In this document: positions 26,810-39,554 of the stretch, in pieces
Layout of the letters: each line of letters begins with the position of its first letter
Numbering within the stretch: position 1 is the first letter of the stretch
Assembly (NCBI RefSeq): GCF_029227915.1
Contig: NC_079888.1
Coordinates: 19,882,001 to 19,946,000 of the forward strand
DNA from: Hydractinia symbiolongicarpus
Taxonomy: Eukaryota > Cnidaria > Hydrozoa > Anthoathecata > Hydractiniidae
Reading direction: 5' to 3'
Length of the DNA stretch: 64,000 bases
Program-made: the position numbers and the translations under genes
Notes under the pieces: generated by a model
The model's input: only the letters and a program-made list of their open reading frames with translations
Told to the model about the DNA's origin: nothing
Databases searched by the model: none

Positions 26810-29138
26810 GGGACTTAATTGAACTAACTTTCGACTGTGACCTGATAAATGTGATAAGTGAGAAAATGGGACTCCAAGAAAAAACATTCTTCTTAATTTG
26901 ACGTGATTGCCGGAAATCAGCGATTACACTGGGTGCTGTGGTAGCGCTTCATTTAAAAATTTAAATAAATAAGTCGTTCTTTACTGTGGGACCAATCCTA
27001 TCCGTTTTCGCGCGCTGAAGAAATAGCAACAGTTTCAAAACTACATTTCATTGACTTTCTAACTGTGTCATTCCGTTTGAGTTACAACGGTTGGGTCTCA
27101 TATTCGTACGAACATGTATATAGCGATATTTTTCTGATATTACTAGGTTGTATGGCTTTTATCAGTGAAATAATTGACTGTGGGACTTAATTGAACTAAC
27201 TTTGGACTATGACCTGATAAATGTGAAAAATGAGACAATTGGACTCCAAGAAATAACATTCTTCTTAATTTGACGTGATTGCCGGAACACAGCGATTACA
27301 CTGGCCGCTGTGGTAGCGCTTCATTTAAGAGTTTAGATAAATAACTCATTTTTTACTGTGGGACCAATCCTATTCCTCATCGCGCGCTGAAGAAATAGCG
27401 ACAGTTTCAAAAACTACATTTCATTGACTTTCTAACGATGTCAGTCCCTTTCAGTTACAACGGTTTGGTCACAAATTATTCGTACCAACATGTATTTAGC
27501 GATATTTTTATGATATTACTAGGTTGTATGGCTTTTAACAGTGAAACCATTGACTGTGGGACGTAATTGAAGTGAGTATGGACTGTGACCTTATAAATAT
27601 GAAAGTGAGACAATTGGACTCCAAGAAATAACATTCTTTTTAATATGAAATGATTGCGGAAACTCAGCGATTATACTGAGCGCTGTGGTAGCGCTTAATT
27701 TAAAAAATTAAATTAACAAGTCATTTTTTTACTGTGAGACCAATCTTAGCCGTTATTGCGCGCTGAAGAAATAGCGACAGTTTCAAAAACTACATTTCAT
27801 TGACTTTCTAACGGTTTCAGTCCGTTTGAGTTACAAAACGGTTGGGTCACATATTGGTACCAACATGTATTTAGCGATATTTTTCTGATATTACTAGGTT
27901 GTATGGCTTTTAACAGTGAAACCATTGACTGTGGGACTTAATTGAACTAATTATGGACTGTGACCTTATAAATATGAAAGTGAGACAATTGGACTCCAAG
28001 AAATAACATTCTTCTTAATTTGACGTGATTGCAGGAACACAGCGATTACACTGGCCGCTGTGGTAGCGCTTCATTTAAGAGTTTAGATAAATAAGTCATT
28101 TTTTACTGTGGGACCAATCCTATCCCTCATCGCGCGCTGAAGAAATAGCGACAGTTTCAAAAACTACATTTCATTGACTTTCTAACGGTGTCAGTCCCTT
28201 TCAGTTACAACGGTTTGGTCACAAATTATTCGTACCAACATGTATTTAGCGATATTTTTCTGATATTACTAGGTTGTATGGCTTTTAACAGTGAAACCAT
28301 TGACTGTGGGACGTAATTGAAGTGATTATGGACTGTGACCTGATAAATATGAAAGTGAGACAATTGGACTCCAAGAAATAACATTCTTCTTAATATGAAA
28401 TGATTGCGGAAACTCAGCGATTATACTGGGCGCTGTGGTAGCGCTTCATTTAAAAATTTAAATTAACAAGTCATTTTTTTACTGTGAGACTAATCTTAGC
28501 CGTTATCGCGGGCTGAAGAAATAGCGAGAGTTTCAAAAACTACATTTCATTGACTTTCTAACAGTTTCAGTCCGTTTGAGTTACAACGGTTGGGTCACAT
28601 ATTGGTACCAACATGTATTTAGCGACAATTTTCGGAGATTACTACGTTGCATCGCTTTTAACAACGAAACGATTGGCTGTGGGACTTAATTGAACTAACT
28701 TTCGACTGTGAGCTGATAAATGTGATAAGTGAGAAAATTGGACTCCAAGAAAAAACATTCTTCTTAATTTGATGTGATTGCCGGAAATCAGCGATTACAC
28801 TGGGCGCTGTGGTAGCGCTTCATTTAAAAATTTAAATAAATAAGTCGTTCTTTACTGTGGGACCAATCCTATCCGTTTTCGCGCGCTAAAGAAATAGCAA
28901 CAGTTTCAAAACTACATTTCATTGACTTTCTAACTGTGTCAATCCGTTTGAGTTACAACGGTTGGGTTACATATTGGTACCAACATGTATTTAGAAACAA
29001 TTGTCGGAGATTACTACGTTGCATCGCTTCTAACAACGAAACGATTGACTGTGGGACTTAATTGAACTAACTTTGGACTGTGACCTGATAAATGTGAAAA
29101 ATGAGACAATTAGACTCCAAGAAATAACATTCTTCTTA
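26810..29138 (+). repeat. Near-identical duplication, 2,991 bp offset, copy 2
   Basis: Partner of 23819-26147. After AACATTCTTCTTA this copy runs on into GTTTGACGTGATTGCCGG, the extra monomer, while copy 1 goes to ATATGAAATGATTGCGG. Confidence 0.92.
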
Positions 29139-29512
29139 GTTTGACGTGATTGCCGGAACACAGCGATTACACTGGGTGCTGTGGTAGCGCTTCATTTAAG
29201 AATTAAGATAAACAAGTCATTTTTTTTATTGTGGGACCAATCCTAGACGTTATCGCGCGCTGAGGAAGTAGCAACAGTTTCAAAAACTACATTTCATTGA
29301 CTTTCTAACGGTTTTAGTCCGTTTGAGTTTCAACGGTTGTCTCACATATTCGTACCAACATGTATTTAGCGATATTTTTTGGTATTACTAGGTTGCATCG
29401 CTTTTAACAATGAAAGGATTGACTGTGGGTCTTAATTGAACTAAATTTGGACTGTGACCTGATAAATGTGATAAATGAGACAATTGGACTCCAAGAAATA
29501 ACCTTCTTCTTA
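29139..29512 (+). repeat. Additional monomer in higher-order unit 2
   Basis: A 374 bp monomer (anchor 29180) with AAGAATTAAGATAAACAAG and GTTTTAGTCCGTTTGAG. It has no counterpart in unit 1 but has a close match in unit 3 at anchor 36757. Its presence in two of three units suggests that unit 1 lost it rather than that unit 2 gained it. Confidence 0.82.
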
Positions 29513-30812
29513 ATATGAAATGATTGCGGAAACTCAGCGATTAAACTGGGCGCTGTGGTAGCGCTTCACTTAAAAATTTAGATTAACAAGTCATTTTTTT
29601 ACTGTGGGACCAATCTTAGCCGTTATGGCGCGCGGAAGAAATAGCGACTGTTTCAAAAACTACATTTCATTGACTTTCTAACGGTTTCAATCCGTTTGTG
29701 TTACAAAACGGTTGGTTCACATATTCGTACCAACATGTATTTAGCGATATTTTTCTGATATTACTAGGTTGTATGGCTTTTAACAGTGAAACGTTGCCTG
29801 TGGGACTTAATTGAACTAACTCTGGACTGTGACCTGATAAATGTGATAAAAAAGACAATTGGACTCCAAGAAATAACATTTTTGTTAATTTTACGTGATT
29901 CCCGGAACTCAGCGATTACACTGGTCGCTGTGGTAGCGCTTCATTTAAATGTTTAGGTAAATAAGTCATTCTTTACTGTGGGACCAATCCTAGCCGTTAT
30001 TGCGCGCTGAAGAAATAGCGACAGTTTCAAAAACTACATTTCATAGACTTTTTAAAAGTATCAATCCGTTTGAGTTACAACGGTTGAGTCACATATTTGT
30101 ACCAACATGTATTTGGCGATATGTTTCTGATATTACTAGGTTGCATCGTTTTTAATTATGAAACGATTGACTATGGGACTTAATTGAACTAACTTTGGAA
30201 TGTCACCTGATAAATGTGATAAGGGAGACAATTGGACTCCAAGAAATAACATTCTTGTTAATTTGACATTATTGCCGAAACTCAGCGATTATACTGGGCG
30301 CTGTGGTAGCGCTTCATTTAAAAATTTAAAATAACAAGTCATTTTTTTACTGTGAGACCAATCTTAGCCGTTATCGCGCGCTGAAGAAATAGCGACAGTT
30401 TCAAAAACTACATTTCATTGACTTTCTAACGGTTTCAGTCCGTTTGGGTTAAAACGGTTGGGTCACATATTGGTATCAACATGTATTTAGCGACAATTTT
30501 CGGAGATTACTACGTTGCATCGCTTTTAACAACGAAACGATTGACTGTGGGACTTAATTGAACTAACTTTCGACTGTGACCTGATAAATGTGATAAGTGA
30601 GAAAATTGGACTCCAAGAAAAAACATTCTTCTTAATTTGACGTGATTGCCGGAAATCAGCGATTACACTGGGCGCTGTGGTAGCGCTTCATTTAAAAATT
30701 TAAATAAATAAGTCGTTCTTTACTATGGGACCAATCCTATCCGTTTTCGCGCGCTTAAGAAATAGCGACAGTTTCAAAAACTACATTTCATTGACTTTCT
30801 AACTGTGTCAAT

Positions 30813-31026
30813 CCGTTTGAGTTACAACGATTGGGTCATATATTCGTGCGAACATGTATATAGCGATATTTTTCTGATATTACTAGGTTGTTTGGCTTTT
30901 ATCAGTGAAACAATTGTAACCGTTTGGGTTACAACGGTTGGGTCACATATTCGTACGAACATGTATATAGCGATATTTTTCTGATATTACTAGGTTGTAT
31001 GGCTTTTATCAGTGAAACAATTTACT
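30813..31026 (+). repeat. Out-of-register 107 bp partial tandem repeat
   Basis: A 107 bp part of the monomer, from CCGTTTGAGTTAC to the start of GATTGACTG, is present twice in tandem (30813-30919 and 30920-31026). The junction reads AACAATTGTAACCGTTTGGG. The two halves differ at several bases, for example TCATATATTCGTGCGAAC against TCACATATTCGTACGAAC. This is the only clear place in the window where the repeat phase jumps forward by a fraction of a monomer, and it points to an exchange between non-equivalent positions or to replication slippage. Confidence 0.93.
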
Positions 31027-31263
31027 GTGGGACTTAATTGAACTAACTTTGGACTGTGACCTGATAAATGTGAAAAATGAGACAATTGGACTCCAAGAAA
31101 TAACATTCTTCTTAATTTGACGTGATTGCCGGAACACAGCGATTACACTGGCCGCTGTGGTAGCGCTTCATTTAAGAGTTTAGATAAATAAGTCATTCTT
31201 TACTGTGGGACCAATCCTATCTCTTATGGCGCGCTGAAGAAATAGCGACAGTTTCAAAAACTA

Positions 31264-32181
31264 TATTTCATTGACTTTCTAACGGTGTCAGTCACTTTTA
31301 GTTACAACGGTTTGGTCACAAATACGTACCAACATGTATTTAGCGATATTTTTCTGATATTACTAGGTTGCATCGCTTTTAACTATGAAACGATTGACTG
31401 TGGGACTTAATTGAACTAAATTTGGTCTGTCACCTGATAAATGTGATAAAAGAGACAATTGGACTCCAACAAATAACATTCTTGTTAATTTGACATTATT
31501 GCCGAAACTCAGCGATTACACTGGGCTCTGTGGTAGCGCTTCATTTAAGAATGAAGATAAAAAAGTCATTTTTTTTATTGTGGGACCAATCCTAGCCGCT
31601 TTCGCGCTAAAGAAATAGCGACAGTTTGAAGATCTACACTTCATTGATTCTATAACGGTGTCATTCCGTTTCAGTTACAACGGTTGGGTCACAAATTTTT
31701 ACCAACATGTATTTCTTGATATTATTCTGGTATTACTAGGTTGCATCGCTTTTAACTATGAAACGATTGACTGTGGGACTTAATTGAACTAAATTTGGAC
31801 TGTCACCTGATAAATGTGATAAAAGAGACAATTGGACTCCAAGAAATAACATTCTTGTTAATTTGACATTATTGCCGAAACTCAGCGATTACACTGGGCG
31901 CTGTGGTAGCGCTTCATTTAAAAATTTAAATTAACAAGTCATTTTTTTACTGTGGGACCAATCCTAGCCGCTTTCGCGCTAAAGAAATAGCGACAGTTTG
32001 AAGAACTACACTTCATTGACTCTATAACAGTGTCAGTCCGTTTGAGTTACAACGGTTGGGTCACATATTTGTACCAACATTTATTTCTTGATATTATTCT
32101 GGTATTACTAGGTTGCATCGCTTTTAACAATGAAACGATTGACTGTAGGACTTAATTGAACTAACTTTGGACTGTAACCTG
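31264..32181 (+). repeat. Copy of block 5 segment (8,701 bp offset)
   Basis: Partner of 22563-23480. It preserves CAGTCACTTTTAGTTACAAC, the TTGTTAATTTGACATTATTG head and CTTTCGCGCTAAAG. It begins directly after a block-6-type monomer, so the left junction joins two different families within ACTATATTTC. Confidence 0.8.
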
Positions 32182-32553
32182 ATAAATGTGATAAAAGAGA
32201 CAATTGGACTCCAAGAAATAACATTCTTGTTAATTTGACATTATTGCCGAAACTCAGCGATTTCACTGGGCGCTGTGGTAGCGCTTCAATTAAAAATTTA
32301 AATTAACAAGTCATTTTTTTACTGTGGGACCAATCCTAGCCGCTTTCGCGCTAAAGAAATAGCGACAGTTTGAAGAACTACACTTCATTAACTCTATAAC
32401 GGTGTCAGTCCGTTTGAGTTATAACGGTTGGGTCACATATTTGTACCAACATTTATTTCTTGATATTATTCTGGTATTACTAGGTTGCATCGCTTTTAAC
32501 AATGAAACGATTGACTGTAGGACTTAATTGAACTAACTTTGGACTGTAACCTG
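31810..32553 (+). repeat. Adjacent duplicate monomers (372 bp period)
   Basis: The monomers at 31810-32181 and 32182-32553 are nearly identical to each other, more alike than typical neighbours. Both have AAATTTAAATTAACAAGTC, CTTTCGCGCTAAAG and ACATTTATTTCTTGATATT. This is a single-monomer tandem duplication and accounts for the extra monomer relative to block 5. Confidence 0.83.
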
Positions 32554-34398
32554 ATAAATGTGACAAATGAGAAAATTGGACTCCAAGAAAAAATATTCTT
32601 CTTAATTTGACGTGATTCCCGGAACTCAGCGATTACACTGGGCGCTGTGGTCGCGCTTCATTTAAAAGTTTAGGTAAATAAGTCATTCCTTACTGTGGGA
32701 CCAATCCTAGCCGTTATTGCGCGCTGAAGAAATAGCGACAGTTTCAAAAACTGCATTTCATAGACTTTCTAAAAGTATCAATCCGTTTGAGTTACAACGG
32801 TTGAGTCACATATTTGTACCAACATGTATTTTGCGACATTTTTCTGATATTACTAGGTTGCATCACTTTTAATTATAAAACGATTGACTATGGGACTTAA
32901 TTGAACAAACTTTGGACTGTCACCTGATAAATGTGATAAGGGAGACAATTGGACTCCAAGAAATAACATACTTGTTAATTTGACATTATTGCCGAAACTC
33001 AGCGATTACACTGGTCTCTGTGGTAGCGCTTCATTTAAGAATTAAGATAAAAAAAGTCATTGTTTTATTGTGGGACCAATCCTAGCCGCTTTCGCGCTAA
33101 AGAAATAGCGACAGTTTGAAGAACTACATTTCATTGACTTTCTAACGGTTTCAGTCCGTTTGAGTTACAACGGTTGGGTCACATATTGGTACCAACATGT
33201 ATTTAGCGACAATTTTCGGAGATTACTACGTTGCATCGCTTTTAACAACGAAACGATTGACTGTGGGACTTAATTGAACTAACTTTCGACTGTGACCTGA
33301 TAAATGTGATAAGTGAAAAAATGGGACTCCAAGAAATAACATTCTTCTTAATTTGACCTGATTGCCGGAACACAGCGATTACACTGGCCGCTGTGGTAGC
33401 GCTTCATTTAAGAGTTTAGATAAATAAGTCATTCTTTACTGTGGGACCAATCCTATCCCTTTTGGCGCGCTGAAGAAATAGCGACAGTTTCAAAAACTAT
33501 ATTTCATTGACTTTCTAACGGTGTCAGTCACTTTTAGTTACAACGGTTTGGTCACAAATACGTACCAACATGTATTTAGCGATTTTTTTCTGATATTACT
33601 AGGTTGCATCGCTTTTAACTATAAAACGATTGACTGTGGGACTTAATTGAACTAAATTTGGTCTGTCACCTGATAAATGTGATAAAAGAGACAATTGGAC
33701 TCCAACAAATAACATTCTTGTTAATTTGACATTATTGCCGAAACTCAGCGATTACACTGGGCTCTGTGGTAGCGCTTCATTTAAGAATTAAGATAAAAAA
33801 GTCATTTTTTTTATTGTGGGACCAATCCCAGCCGCTTTCGCGCCAAAGAAATAGCGACAGTTTGAAGAACTACACTTCATTGACTCTATAACGGTTTCAG
33901 TTCGTTTGAGTTACAACGGTTGGGTCACATATTTGTACCAACATTTATTTCTTGATATTATTCTGGTATTACTAGGTTGCATCGCTTTTAACAATGAAAC
34001 GATTGACTGTAGGACTTAATTGAACTAACTTTGGACTGCAACCTGATAAATGTGATAAATGAGAAAATTGGACTCCAAGAAAAAATATTCTTCTTAATTT
34101 GACGTGATTCCCGGAACTCAGCGATTACACTGGGCGCTGTGGTAGCGCTTCATTTAAGAATTAAGATAAAAAAAGTCATTGTTTTATTGTGGGACCAATC
34201 CTAGCCGCTTTCGCGCTAAAGAAATAGCGACAGTTTCAAAAACTACATTTCATTGACTTTCTAACGGTTTCAGTCCGTTTGAGTTACAACGGTTGGGTCA
34301 CATATTGGTACCAACATGTATTTAGCGACAATTTTCGGAGATTACTACGTTGCATCGCTTTTAACAACGAAACGATTGACTGTGGGACTTAATTGAAC

Positions 34399-37300
34399 TA
34401 ACTTTCGACTGTGACCTGATAAATGTGATAAGTGAGAAAATGGGACTCCAAGAAAAAACATTCTTCTTAATTTGACGTGATTGCCGGAAATCAGCAATTA
34501 CACTGGGCGCTGTGGTAGCGCTTCATTTAAAAATTTAAATAAATAAGTCGTTCTTTACTGTGGGACCAATCCTATTCCTCATCGCGCGCTGAAGAAATAG
34601 GGACAGTTTCAAAAACTACATTTCATTGACTTTCTAACGATGTCAGTCCCTTTCAGTTACAACGGTTTGGTCACAAATTATTCGTACCAACATGTATTTA
34701 GCGATATTTTTATGATATTACTAGGTTGTATGGCTTTTAACAGTGAAACCATTGACTGTGGGACGTAATTGAAGTGAGTATGGACTGTGACCTTATAAAT
34801 ATGAAAGTGAGACAATTGGACTCCAAGAAATAACATTCTTTTTAATATGAAATGATTGCTGAAACTCAGCGATTATACTGGGCGCTGTGGTAGCGCTTAA
34901 TTTAAAAATTTAAATTAACAAGTCATTTTTTTACTGTGAGACCAGTCTTAGCCGTTATCGCGCGCTGAAGAAATAGCGACAGTTTCAAAAACTACATTTC
35001 ATTGACTTTCTAACGGTTTCAGTCCGTTTGAGTTACAACGGTTTGGTCACATATTGGTACCAACAAGATATTTAGCGACAATTTTCGGAGATTACTACGT
35101 TGCATCGCTTTTAACAACGAAACGATTGACTGTGGGACTTAATTGAACTAACTTTGGACTGTGACCTGATAAATGTGAAAAATGAGACAATTGGACTCCA
35201 AGAAATAACATTCTTCTTAATTTGACGTGATTGGCGGAACACAGCGATTACACTGGGCGCTGTGGTAGCGCTTCATTTAAAAAATTAGATTAACAAGTCA
35301 TTTTTTTACTTTGGGACCAATCTTAGCCGTTATTGCGCGCTGAAGAAATAGCGACAGTTTCAAAAACTACATTTTATTGACTTTCTAACGGTGTCAATCC
35401 GTTTGAGTTACAAAACGGTTGGGTCACATATTGGTACCAACATGTATTTAGCGATATTTTTCTGATATTACTAGGTTGTATGGCTTTTAACAGTGAAACC
35501 ATTGACTGTGGGACTTAATTGAACTAATTATGGACTGTGACCTTATAAATATGAAAGTGAGACAATTGGACTCCAAGAAATAACATTCTTCTTAATTTGA
35601 CGTGATTGCCGGAACACATCGATTACACTGGCCGCTGTGGTAGCGCTTCATTTAAGAGTTTAGATAAATAAGTCATTTTTTACTGTGGGACCAATCCTAT
35701 CCCTCATCGCGCGCTGAAGAAATAGCGACAGTTTCAAAAACTACATTTCATTGACTTTCTAACGGTGTCAGTCCCTTTCAGTTACAACGGTTTGGTCACA
35801 AATTATTCGTACCAACATGTATTTAGCGAAATTTTTCTGATATTACTAGGTTGTATGGCTTTTAACAGTGAAACCATTGACTGTGGGACGTAATTGAAGT
35901 GATTATGGACTGTGACCTGATAAATATGAAAGTGAGACAATTGGACTCCAAGAAATAACATTCTTCTTAATATGAAATGATTGCGGAAACTCAGCGATTA
36001 TACTGGGCGCTGTGGTAGCGCTTCATTTAAAAATTTAAATTAACAAGTCATTTTTTTACTGTGAGACTAATCTTAGCCGTTATCGCGGGCTGAAGAAATA
36101 GCGAGAGTTTCAAAAACTACATTTCATTGACTTTCTAACAGTTTCAGTCCGTTTGAGTTACAACGGTTGGGTCACATATTGGTACCAACATGTATTTAGC
36201 GACAATTTTCGGAGATTACTACGTTGCATCGCTTTTAACAACGAAACGATTGACTGTGGGACTTAATTGAACTAACTTTCGACTGTTAGCTGATAAATGT
36301 GATAAGTGAGAAAATTGGACTCCAAGAAAAAACATTCTTCTTAATTTGACGTGATTGCCGGAAATCAGCGATTACACTGGGCGCTGTGGTAGCGCTTCAT
36401 TTAAAAATTTAAATAAATAAGTCGTTCTTTACTGTGGGACCAATCCTATCCGTTTTCGCGCGCTGAAGAAATAGCAACAGTTTCAAAACTACATTTCATT
36501 GACTTTCTAACTGTGTCAATCCGTTTGAGTTACAACGGTTGGGTCACATATTGGTACCAACATGTATTTAGAAACAATTTTCGGAGATTACTAAGTTGCA
36601 TCGCTTTTAACAACGAAACGATTGACTGTGGGACTTAATTGAACTAACTTTGGACTGTGACCTGATAAATGTGAAAAATGAGACAATTAGACTCCAAGAA
36701 ATAACATTCTTCTTAATTTGACGTGATTGCCGGAACACAGCGATTACACTGGGCGCTGTGGTAGCGCTTCATTTAAGAATTAAGATAAACAAGTCATTTT
36801 TTTTATTGTGGGACCAATCCTAGACGTTATCGCGCGCTGAGGAAATAGCAACAGTTTCAAAAACTACATTTCATTGACTTTCTAACGGTTTTAGTCCGTT
36901 TGAGTTTCAACGGTTGTCTCACATATTCGTACCAACATGTATTTAGCGATATTTTTTTGATATTACTAGGTTGCATCGCTTTTAACAATAAAAGGATTGA
37001 CTGTGGGTCTTAATTGAACTAAATTTGGACTGTGACCTGATAAATGTGATAAATGAGACAATTGGACTCCAAGAAATAACCTTCTTCTTAATATGAAATG
37101 ATTGCGGAAACTCAGCGATTAAACTGGGCGCTGTGGTAGCGCTTCATTTAAAAATTTAGATTAACAAGTCATTTTTTTACTGTGGGACCAATCTTAGCCG
37201 TTATGGCGCGCGGAAGAATTAGCGACTGTTTCAAAAACTACATTTCATTGACTTTCTAACGGTTTCAATCCGTTTGTGTTACAAAACGGTTGGTTCACAT

Positions 37301-37767
37301 ATTCGTACCAACATGTATTTAGCGATATTTTTCTGATATTACTAGGTTGTATGGCTTTTAACAGTGAAACGTTGCCTGTGGGACTTAATTGAACTAACTC
37401 TAGTCTGTGACCTGATAAATGTGATAAAAAAGACAATTGGACTCCAAGAAATAACATTTTTGTTAATTTGACGTGATTCCCGGAACTCAGCGATTACACT
37501 GGTCGCTGTGGTAGCGCTTCATTTAAATGTTTAGGTAAATAAGTCATTCTTTACTGTGGGACCAATCCTAGCCGTTATTGCGCGCTGAAGAAATAGCGAC
37601 AGTTTCAAAAACTACATTTCATAGACTTTCTAAAAGTATCAATCCGTTTGAGTTACAACGGTTGAGTCACATATTTGTACCAACATGTATTTGGCGATAT
37701 GTTTCTGATATTACTAGGTTGCATCGTTTTTAATTATGAAACGATTGACTATGGGACTTAATTGAAC
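34399..37767 (+). repeat. Block 8: third, rearranged 9-monomer unit
   Basis: Anchors are at 34511, 34886, 35261, 35636, 36011, 36385, 36757, 37132 and 37507. From the anchor at 35636 onward it follows unit 2 of block 6 at a 7,577-7,578 bp offset. The first monomer (34511) is chimeric. Its head and middle match the GTCGTTCTTTACTG monomer that opens unit 2, and its tail, from CCTATTCCTCATCGCG, matches the second monomer of unit 2. One monomer has therefore been lost by fusion. A different monomer (35261, AAAAAATTAGATTAACAAG) has been gained, and it resembles the one at 38628. Confidence 0.87.
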
Positions 37768-38717
37768 TAACTTTGGAATGTCACCTGATAAATGTGATAA
37801 GGGAGACAATTGGACTCCAAGAAATAACATTCTTGTTAACTTGACATTATCGCCGAAACTCAGCGATTACACTGGGCTCTGTGGTAGCGCTTCATTTAAG
37901 AATTAAGATAAAAAAAGTCATTTTTTTATTGTGGGACCAATCCTAGCCGCTTTCGCGCGCTGAAGAAATAGCAACAGTTTCAAAACTACATTTCATTGAC
38001 TTTCTAACTGTGTCAATCCGTTTGAGTTACAACGGTTGGGTCACATATTCGTACGAACATGTATATAGCGATATTTTTCTGATATTACTAGGTTGTATGG
38101 CTTTTATCAGTGAAACAATTGACTGTGGGACTTAATTGAACTAACTTCGGACTGTGACCTGATAAATGTGAAAAATGAGACAATTGGACTCCAAGAAATA
38201 ACATTCTTCTTAATTTGACGTGATTGCCGGAACACAGCGATTACACTGGCCGCTGTGGTAGCGCTTCATTTAAAAATTTAATTTAACAAGTCATTTTTTT
38301 ACTGTGAGACCAATCTTAGCCGTTATCGCGCGCTGAAAAAATAGCGACAGCTTCAAAAACTACATTTCATTGACTTTCTAACGGTTTCAGTCCGTTTGAG
38401 TTACAACGGTTGGGTCACATATTGGTACCAACATGTATTTAGCGACAATTTTCGGAGATTACTACGTTGCATCGCTTTTAACAACGAAACGATTGACTGT
38501 GGTACTTAATTGAACTAACTTTGGACTGTGACCTGATAAATGTGAAAAATGACACAATTGGACTCCAAGAAATAACATTCTTCTTAATTTGACGTGATTG
38601 CTGGAACACAGCGATTACACTGGGCGCTGTGGTAGCGCTTCATTTAAAAAATTAGATTAACAAGTCATTTTTTTACTTTGGGACCAATCTTAGCCGTTAT
38701 CGCGCGCTGAAGAATAA

Positions 38718-39500
38718 GCGACAGTTTCAAAAACTACATTTCATTGACTTTCTAACGGTGTCAATCCGTTTGAGTTACAAAACGGTTGGGTCACATATTC
38801 GTACCAACATGTATTTAGCGATATTTTTCTGATATTACTAGGTTGTATGGCTTTTAACAGTGAGACCATTGACTGTGGGACTTAATTGAACTAATTATGG
38901 ACTGTGACCTTATAAATATGAAAGTGAGACAATTGGACTCCAAGAAATAACATTCTTCTTAATATGAAATGATTGCGGAAACTCAGCGATTATACTGGGC
39001 GCTGTGGTAGCGCTTCATTTAAAAATTTAAATTAACAAGTCATTTTTTTACTGTGAGACCAATCTTAGCCGTTATCGCGCGCTGAAGAAATAGCGACAGT
39101 TTCAAAAACTACATTTCATTGACTTTCTAACGGTGTCAATCCGTTTGAGTTACAAAACGGTTGGGTCACATATTCGTACCAACATGTATTTAGCGATATT
39201 TTTCTGATATTACTAGGTTGTATGGCTTTTAACAGTGAGACCATTGACTGTGGGACTTAATTGAACTAATTATGGACTGTGACCTTATAAATATGAAAGT
39301 GAGACAATTGGACTCCAAGAAATAACATTCTTCTTAATATGAAATGATTGCGGAAACTCAGCGATTATACTGGGCGCTCTGGTAGCGCTTCATTTAAAAA
39401 TTTAAATTAACAAGTCATTTTTTTACTGTGAGACCAATCTTAGCCGTTATCGCGCGCTGAAGAAATAGCGACAGTTTCAAAAACTACATTTCATTGACTT
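38718..39500 (+). repeat. Adjacent duplicate monomers (375 bp period)
   Basis: The monomer at 38718-39092 is repeated at 39093 onward in exact register. Both carry the unusual AACAGTGAGACCATTGAC (elsewhere GTGAAAC) and the 2 bp insertion ACAAAACGGTTGGG. The second copy diverges near 39500. Confidence 0.88.
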
Positions 39501-39554
39501 TCTAACGGTTTCAGTCCGTTTGAGTTACAACGGTTGGGTCACATATTGGTACCA

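Larger units (their letters stand above)
23834..30189 (+). repeat. Block 6: two long higher-order units (8 and 9 monomers)
   Basis: Unit 1 has anchors 23946, 24318, 24693, 25068, 25443, 25817, 26189 and 26564. Unit 2 has anchors 26937, 27309, 27684, 28059, 28434, 28808, 29180, 29554 and 29929. The first six monomers match at 2,991 bp with almost no differences. The last two of unit 1 match the last two of unit 2 at 3,365 bp. Unit 2 therefore holds one more monomer (anchor 29180) than unit 1. A third, rearranged relative lies at 34399-37767. Confidence 0.9.
30190..34398 (+). repeat. Block 7: mixed segment, partial copies of block 5
   Basis: Anchors are at 30302, 30676, 31156, 31529, 31902, 32274, 32646, 33019, 33392, 33765 and 34138. 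The 480 bp spacing 30676-31156 is one monomer plus a 107 bp partial repeat. The stretch 31264-32181 matches block 5. Part of it recurs again at about 33500-34100 (2,236 bp offset). This gives three dispersed copies of the CTTTCGCGCTAAAG family, separated by other monomer types. Confidence 0.83.
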
